NCBI RefSeq assembly: GCF_029784165.1
Contig: NC_073695.1
Coordinates: 6,980,183 to 7,044,182, forward strand
Direction: 5' to 3'
From: Wyeomyia smithii
Taxonomy: Eukaryota; Arthropoda; Insecta; Diptera; Culicidae
DNA: 64,000 nt
The translations under genes and the position numbers were made by a program. Below the pieces are notes generated by a model. That model saw only the letters and a list, made by a program, of their open reading frames with translations. It had not been told where the DNA came from and did not search any database. This document shows positions 46,101 through 55,100 of this stretch, one piece after another; the stretch's first letter is position 1; each line of letters starts with the position of its first letter.

Positions 46101-49100
46101 TGTGGCTGCAGACCATAAACATTCGATCACAACACTGGAAGAAAAACAATCGCAGCTGAGCTCCGATTTGGAAACTTTGGTCGAACGTTTAAACAAAATA
46201 TATGAGAGGATAGACCGAAACTCGGCGAATATGGAAAGTGTTACGGGAAAAATCGCCGCACTGGAAAAAGCGGAGCTTGAGCGATCAACTCCTTCGGAGC
46301 CCCCAGCAAGCAGCTTGTCAAAGCTGGAAAAATCGATTCAACAGTTGGAGAGTCAACAGCTGAAATACCATCTGTCCAGTATTGATCTAAAGAGACAAAT
46401 CGACGAGGAACGGAAACGCAACAATGAATTTCAAACACATTTGAATAGCCTGAAAAAGGAGAATGAGATACTTCGGAATGAAGTTTTGATAGCTCGTGAT
46501 AACATTCGAATTGCATTCAAGATTTTAGATGAAATTTCTCTCATTGAGGAATGAAACATCAATTAAAATTACTAATTGAAACAAATAGACACTTTTTAGT
46601 AAATCCGAACTCGTTTATAATTCTCCCCGACAGAGCGCATCCAGTTGGTCAATTTTACGTTGCATCTCCTTGTAGCTGTGAGTTTGCTTTCGCTGACTTT
46701 CTTCCAAATCATCCACCTTCCGTTGCTGGTTCCCCAGTTGGTCGTGTAGGTCGTCCACGATGGCAGTTCTGCTGATTAACAGCATCATTGGATCCGGAGC
46801 TGCGCCGTCGGTAAGACAGCAAACGCTGCTAAATAACACGCCGTCGCAGGTAGCATCCATCTGTGAGTGTTGAATTTCGCGACTTTCTAATCGTTCCACC
46901 ATTTTGCCCAGCCAGGCACAGTTCCATTTGTTATCGTGAAGCTCCAAAGTTCGGAGCGCAGGAAACTCCTCCAGGAATGTGAACAAAAATCCGAGCTCGT
47001 TCGAGCTAAGATCGAGTTTCTTAAGTGCTGGCATCTTCCACAAGCCAGTGTCCAGATAGGTTAGTTGGTTGTGCTGGAGGAACAAGGACTCTAGACTTGG
47101 TAGGTTCACTGCCTGTTTGGTGTCAATGGCAGTTAGCAGATTTCGGTGCAGTGTCAAAATTTTAAGATTTTTCATCCCGGCAAAAGTATCGATATCCAAG
47201 ACTTCCAACAGGTTATCGTTTAGGTACAACTGTTCTAGCTCGGTTAGCACTCGAAGTGCGCTAACGTTTCGGAGTAGATTCTGGTACAGGTGCAAATTAC
47301 GCAGTGCTAATCCTTCGGCAACGTCGAGCTCCGATATGTGATTGTAGCTTGCGAAAAGTGTGCTTAGTAAATTACAGGCGGCCAGCTGCAACTGTTCGAT
47401 TTTCAGATGATGTATCATCAGATTCTCCACCGTCGGAAGCTGGAGAAACTGTTCCTCACCGAAGGCCGGTATTGTGCTGTTCTGTATTAGCAGTGATTTT
47501 TCCTCCGGGAAGGTTGAGGTGGGGAAAGTTTCCGCTGTTACGTTTTCGATTACGCAATAGTTTTTGAAGTGGTCAGTGCAGTTGTAGCTGGTCGCAGGGA
47601 TGCCAGGTTGAAAGGTGGCTAGATAAACCATTCTGCAAGTAGGATTTTTTCCGAGTGTTATACTTGTTTTTACTTGTTAACTAAGTACCTACGTAATCAG
47701 CAATTTTTGGAGGAGTTTCATTTGTCTATTTGATGTGAATAGTCTGCGTCTCACGTTATGCTGCAAAGAACTGATTGCATCTAACGCCGAGGGACGTGTT
47801 GATAATTAAAGATTAGTAATCTACTACTGCACTTGCGATGTCGAGACAACAGAACCGATGGTTGTGTTAGTTTCGAAGGTGAACCTTATCAATCTGGACT
47901 ACGACATTCAAAGTGGCAAGACGTTTTTGTTTGATCAGATTAAAAAGCATTAATCGAATAGGGAAGTTTGCATTCGATTGACGATCCTAATAAAGTCTGT
48001 GTAACATTTTCTATGTTCTTCAGAATGAGCAGTGTTTAGACCGGAATCCTGTGCTTTAACTTTCTAGTAACCACAGCTGAGTACACAGCTAATAAAATAA
48101 TTGAAGTATTAATAGTGATTTGAGAAAAAAAACTCCGAAGTGGAAAAAACGGCACAGAAAAATAATCTTTTGCAGAATAAACAAGAACAGAAAGCACACA
48201 AGAAAGAAAAAATATTTCTATATTCGGAAGAGTCTGCATATAATCATGCCCTTTTGCCGAAAAATGTCCAAACATAAATACTAAACTATTTATTGAATAA
48301 AGTGCTCTATTTTTGCTGCTTTTTTGGAAAAATATGAATAATTACAACCATTCTAATCCAATAACTGGGGTGGAAAAGTGTCGTAGTTTAATTGTCATAC
48401 AACGCATGCAATTTCGTATCAATAGCCTAAGCAGTTTTTTTTTGTATCATCAAAATTGTGTTTCTGATGTTCAAATTTACCTTCAGATAAATGCATAAGA
48501 ATATTCATCTGCACCGCTGTTTCCACCTTAAAAACACTTCTTTCATACAAAGATTTCCTTATATTGAAAAAAAGTTTGGGAGGTTGTGTATGAGATATGA
48601 CCGCAAGGTTAGGGTAAAATTAAACCAGCATTTTTTAACTCTATGTATTACTTTTTGACTGCTTATCCGAAACCGGAAACCACTATCTTGAACTTTAAAA
48701 CAACTATATTCAGTGGTATTTCACAATTTTAAACTGTTTTTTAACAACCGGACGTCACAATCTTGGACTCCAAAATCGTGTTCGGAGTTGATTTCCGGTT
48801 TATGGGAATTATTCTAATTTCGGAAATATTGAAATCCGAAAATCGGAAACCACCATCTTGTATTTTAAGATGGCATCTGGGGTCAATTTTTGCATGAATG
48901 AAGGGAATCTGATGAAAAACTGACTGAGTTATTAGCATTTTAACTTGGACAATTTTTGCCACGCTTCGAATGTTTTCGGTGTTTCAATTTGCACCAAATT
49001 ATTTCAGAATGTTGCCGTAAGACGTTATTCTACGTAACAATCGCATTGAGTCAAGTCTCTTGAATTTCCTAGAGTCATAATTATATAAGCTCAAATCCGT

Positions 49101-52100
49101 TTCTAGTGAGTTCCTGTGTTCCTCAAGGCTCTCGCTTAGGTCCTCTTACGTTTTACGTTGTGCTGTTGTTGTCGAGCTCTTATTAGAAATTGTTAGGATC
49201 ACCTAGAGTATGCCAAGACTATTTGGCATTAATAAATTTTCTATATTCTTGTTATACATGTCAACAGAACTAGACGTTTTATCTTTATCTTCATCGAGAT
49301 ACAATAGGTTCGAACCGAATCTCTAAAGACTAAAATGGCCTACGGAAATTAAGCAGGATTAAGCTCCGTTCAATCTGTTTCAAGCTTACTGGAAAGGAGA
49401 AAAGTGGCCAATGTAGAAGTTTGCTGGGATTGCCGTAGAATCGAAGATGAACCTGAAGCTGTAGACCATACGAAGGACCGGTAAACTATGTCCATGTTAC
49501 GGAGGCGCAAACAACACAGCAAGTTCGGGGGAATTTGGTAGAGGGTGATAAAAACCTATCTGAAAAGCATCGATGTCCGAGTATGTTTGGAGTATGGATG
49601 ATTTCAACGGGATTGAAGTCGCGATTTTGGACGAATGGATTGGTGCCTTGCTTCTTGTGGTTTTCCCGAGGAGTGATCAATGATCAAGCCCTGGAAAATT
49701 TCGTAATCAAGAAAACTGGCGAAGTAATTAGAGCTTTCTTCACCTAGAATTGGAACAAACTTTTGCGCATATTGTACCGCTCTTGGTGGACGGCTTCGAA
49801 GTTCTTGGTGACCAAACATCGGGAACAATCAACATGAAAGCCGAAAGTAGGGAAAAAAATTGTGCACCGCTACCTAACACCAATACAAATTTTATTTTCA
49901 TTTTATGTTCCCCCCCCCCCTCGAAAATCTTGAACATTGGATGGGGAAGAAAAAAAGCTCAAACCGTTTTGTTCATTGCATTGGTTTTCTGACAGCATAA
50001 ATGCTTAATTTAGCAACAAGCAAGTCAGGTGACAGCGAGAGTGTCGTCGAAAGGCAAGCGAAATAAATAATAATAATAATCAAGTGTTATTTTTAAACAT
50101 TTATTTGAGTGCAAATTACAAACGTCATAACTTGCACACAAACTTTGATCAAAGATATTTCTTTTTTTTCGTCTCGGTGTTATTTATTTTTTGCCACTTT
50201 GATTGCTATTTTTTGCTAACTTTGATAACCTTGGACATAAAATGAATTCGATATTTGTATAAGCCTAATTGGAAAATCCATTGTGATCTTTATCTAGGCT
50301 AGCTAAACAGCTGAAATTGTCCAAAAATACGCATAGCGCATTATCAAACGGTATGAGGAAACATTGATGGCGATTCGGAAGTCTCAAGCCAATCCTCGGA
50401 GAGGAACTGTTGACCGGAAACTGCGTGGTAAGATTTCAAAGAACATCAAGTGGAATCACAATCTGTCTGATCGTGAATTGGCTAGGAAATCCGGTGCCGT
50501 CCGTAGTACCGTGAGGAGAATTCGACTCCGGGAAGGTATCAAGTCGTATTCAACTAACAAACAGTCAAACTGGACCATAAAACAGACTAGTGTGGCCAAA
50601 ATCCTTGGAAAGAACGTTATCCTTGGAAATACGTTACTCAGACCAGTTTTATTATGATAGGGACTTATTTTTGTTAGGAGGAGAATCATTTGGAGTACTG
50701 TAGAATTCCGATTGAAGGAAGGGTATGTGGTAAAGCGGATTCTGTAACCTTGCGGCTGCGGAGCTCCTCACGATGAAACCCAGGTCGATTCGGCTTATTC
50801 TATCCTACAACCATCCTGTGATGTTTAAGCCAGATTCGGCGAGCTGTCACTACAGCAAAGTCGTTCAGTAATAGTATTCAGGAAAAGGGGCTCAGTTTGC
50901 TCCGAAAGACTTTAACTTAACCAATTGCCCATAGCCCTATTGAGATGTACTGGGCAATCATGAAAAGGAGACTCAAGGCAAAGGAAAAAGCTCTTAAGCG
51001 TGTATTACACTCTTTGACCAAGCGTCAAATATTTGGCACTTTTTGACAGATAAAAATTTGGTCAAATATAATTGTTTGTTACTCTCCAATTTTAACATGG
51101 GGCAAACACGGGCAAACAACAACCATGATGTCAAATAAATTTGACCATAATGTCAGAAGGTCAAATATTTGACCATTAGACAAAGAGTGTACTACAGGCT
51201 TTAAAGACATCAATCAGATGAAGAGCAGCTGGAATTAGATAGCCAATTTCAAAACGATGAAAGAAGAAGGTGTGCGCCGCCTAATGAGCTGTATTGCAGG
51301 AAAAGTTCGAGAATTGGGTTCTAAAGCTATACCGGTTTTTATATATCATTTGAAAAGGCGGCGTTTTCTGAGCAAAACGTGATTTTTAAAAAACGTTTAT
51401 CGTTTTTCTTCGGTTTTTAAATGAAGAATTACAAAACTGCTCGAAAGGTCTTAGATGACGTTTCGCCCATGTACGGTATATGAGAGAACTGTCATTTAAC
51501 CCTTAAATGCGCAGTGTTGTTTTAAAACAACAGTACTAAAAACGTTTTAAAATATACATATTTTAGTATTTTTCAGAAATATAATTCATTAGAACAGTTC
51601 TCTAGACTCTAACGAAGAAAACTTAAAAGCTGGAAGTACTGCATTTTAATGTTTTGTTTTTATTTTTGCTGTCAAAATCTCGGAAACGAAAAAAAACATG
51701 GCAAGATTCCCGACTGGTGCTGACTGTCTTTGAAAATAAATTTTAAAATAAGGTTACTGGTTAGTGAAAACGTCTAAATTATCAGTAATTATACTAACAA
51801 AAGGTCAATTTTAAAGTTACTGTTAACAAAAGTAATTGTTTCGACTTTATTTTGCGATAAAGTCACAGTGTTGTTTAAATTTGCACATTAATAAGTAAAT
51901 CTTTCAATTTTTTATGCATATTGGTTAGTTTTAGAGCAGTAAACCTGTTAAACAAAAATTTTATGTTTTTAGGTGATTTTTTAACGTCGTGCGCATTTAA
52001 GGGTTAAGTCATTTCGAGCAGATTTTTATACTCCATTTAAAAATCAAAGGAAAATAATAAACATTTTTTAAAAATCACGTTTTGCTCAGAAAATTGCACT

Positions 52101-55100
52101 TTTCCAGCTGATATATAAAAATCAGAAAACCGTTGAAAACATTAGGACCCCATTCGTGAAGTTGCTAAAAGAGTTGCAAATTTCCATGTCAGATGCGGTG
52201 TCACGGTGCTCCCAGAGACCCAAAAAAAGATCTGAGCACAATTTTCGATTCGTTATGAGTTCTAATGAAAGTTTCAAAATCGTCGCACTATGCATTTTTT
52301 AGTAAGGCTCAAAAATTTTTACAAAAAGTGATATAGAAGCGACGAAATACTCATTGTAAAGCTTTTTTTTTCAACCACTATTTTATGAAATAACTTCCAA
52401 AATGTTTTCTACACATCACAAGATTCATTCAAAAATCTCGCGGTGCACAGTGATTTAAACTTAAAAAGTCGTTATTGTTTTGGATTTGACTGTAAAAATT
52501 GATTTTATGTTCCCAGTGTTTTTAGCAAGTTTGTTTCATAAAATAAACCTTACTTTTGTCGGCATTCCAACCCTTCGAATGGACCGAAGTATATCGATCC
52601 TCAAGCCGACTTTGCATTTTTGTTGGAATATTCATGGCGTACCTTATAGTTTATCATTCCTGAGTTGCTTACAAGCAACACCGTTAACACACGTGGTTTG
52701 CATTCAAGGTTGCATAGAACGTATCCTACCACTCAGGCTTGTATGCAATTAGCCACGATGAATTTTCGCCGCCAACTATTGAGTCTTGCGTGAACCAAAT
52801 GCCTGACGAAGCTTCACTTCGAATCCATTGTATATTCGTAAAAGTGAGCAGGATAAAACAAAGCACCAAGCAAAGTTTGAATAAATTGCTCTCACACAGT
52901 CTCAATGCTATAACGTTTATAGTTTCTAGCTATGAATTCAATCACCACCGAATCATAATCTCATAACGTACTCGATGAAAAAATGAGATATTTTCTTAAG
53001 ATTTCTATACGACGATCCTATCACCTAGGGACAAATACTTGAATTTCTTGTCAATCTGTAACTTGTGTCGTGTTAACATTCAGAATTTGAAAGTGATACG
53101 AGTTGCTAGCGGGAATCTATGGCTGAAAGTGAGGAGGATCTCCGGGCGATGGTGTGTTTATTCTACAATTAGCATCGTGGTGTTCAGAAATGAGTTATAG
53201 TGGAACACTTTGTTTCGACGGGTTAAAATCGGTCAAACATTCTTATAGATCTTTTCTTGAACTGTCTGGCATTTCTGAAAATCTGTAATCGACGAAGTAA
53301 AGTTCATTGTACATTCCAAGTTTCCGTTGAATAGACGTTCTGTTGTAGCTAATGTAGTCTTCGGGCCCAACCTTGCATCATCACATTACGCGAAAGATCT
53401 TGGACGAAATGGACTGTCTTACGATACCAAAGGGTAGCAAACGATTTAAAGCCCTAATGTGTTCTAACTACGCCCATATGAAAACTTTGGGGGGAAATCC
53501 TAAAAAAAAAACATCTATTTCAGTAATTTTGATGCAAGTGACACATTGAAATTGATACAAAAAGCGGAGAAGTAGCTAAAATGTTGCTAGTTGCATAAAG
53601 GTCTTATTAGATTCATTGAATCGCAAAAGTGAAACGCTAACTTTCTAATCCTACACTAGAAACCGTTCGTTTTCATTAAACGTTGTCCATAATTTTGGTT
53701 GATTTGTTTCGATTGGTGTTTATTCAAAGATTGTTTATGATTTGAACGTAAGACATTTAGTTAATCAAAAAAGTTGGTTCCCGCCATTGGAATTGTCGAT
53801 GTTGATCAAAATTCAGGAGTTTGAGGGCAGTTTTCTTCGACTGATTTAAACTCTAGCGCAACTGCTTAAGCCGTTTCTTACCCTATACCAAATTCGAGCT
53901 GATAAATCGCACGATGGCTTCTTACAATCAGAGCTTCGAAACCATTTACTTCACAATTTTTTGGCAAGAAGTTGGACTTTTTCTTAGCTCAAAATGCAAT
54001 CACAACGCATATTAAGATTGCCTATAAGTATTGTATACATCGTATTGACATACTCTATATTGTCTACATTAGGCTGATACAAATTTCGAATTCTTTTTAT
54101 GTCCAAGGTTATCAAAGTAAGCAAAGGGGATGGCAAAAAATAAATAACACCGAGACGAAAAAAAAAGAAATATCTTTAATCAAAGTTTGTGTGCAAGTCA
54201 TGACGTTTGTAACTTGCACTCAAATAAATGTTGAAAAGTAACACTTTATCATTATTATTATTTATTTCGTTTGCCTTTTGACGACACTCTCGCTGTCACT
54301 GGACTTGTTTGTTGCTAAATAAAGCATTTATGCTGTCGGAAAACCAATAAAATGAACAAAACGATTTGAGCTTTTTTTTTTCTTTCCCTTCCAATATTCA
54401 AGATTTTTGAAGGGGGGGGGGTGACATAAAATGAGAATAAAATTTGTAATAAGAAAAGAAATAGAAAATAATAAAGAAATACGTCGCATATGTTGAACGA
54501 ATAAATCAAGCTAACAAAACAATACAAAATGTATTAAATTTTACAAACAAAATCAAGCAATAGACAATGCTGTAGACATTTTGCACTGTCTATAGTAGCG
54601 GAAACTCTTCTCATTTTTGATTATTTTGGGTATTTTTGATATATATATTTTTTTAATTTGTTATCTTATAAATAAAGAGTATCGGTTCTATTATCGTCAG
54701 GTTTCACCTATTATCGTCAGGGGGGTAAATGATATTCTAAAACGCTTATTTCTCGTAGGATGGTTTTTCATAATGTAGCTTGCTGCAAAAGATTAATTTT
54801 CTATGACTTCATTAACCCCCCGGACGATAATAGGTAAAACCTGACTACATATAATAGAGCCGATACCCTATACGACGTTCCTGAAATATATAAATTTTCA
54901 ACATTTTTTTTTTCCTGTAGGAGCCTATGACCACTGCTACCATTAGTTAGATATATTGTGGTATACTCCGCGTTAATTTTTATGCACTGTCAGTTCGTTT
55001 CATCACTATGGGTATCAGTGATAGTCGCACCCAGACTTTGCATTTCACCCCAAGAAGGTATGACTTCTTTGATGAAGTTCCTTATCTTCATTAGTTCAGC

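Larger units (their letters stand above)
49880..54443 (+). mobile_element. Tc1/mariner-type DNA transposon with ~390-bp inverted repeats, heavily invaded
   Basis: The left repeat 49880-50272 and the right repeat 54073-54443 are inverted and about 90% identical. Shared landmarks are a C/G run of 9-11, 'gacagcataaatgct', 'gacagcgagagtgtcgtc', 'aacttgcacacaaactttgat' and 'ataaccttggacataaaa'. A decayed transposase reads rightward from 50285. Three smaller elements sit inside: a MITE at 51008, a foldback at 51325 and a piggyBac-type MITE at 51500. About 1.9 kb after 52145 is AT-rich and uncharacterised. Confidence 0.82.

Noticed and set aside
49300..49320. tRNA-like B box 'ggttcgaacc'
   Set aside because: No A box or cloverleaf can be built around it.
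50364..50657. Reading the 97-codon frame as an independent HTH regulator
   Set aside because: It lies between long inverted repeats and is flanked by further transposase motifs, so it is part of a decayed transposase.
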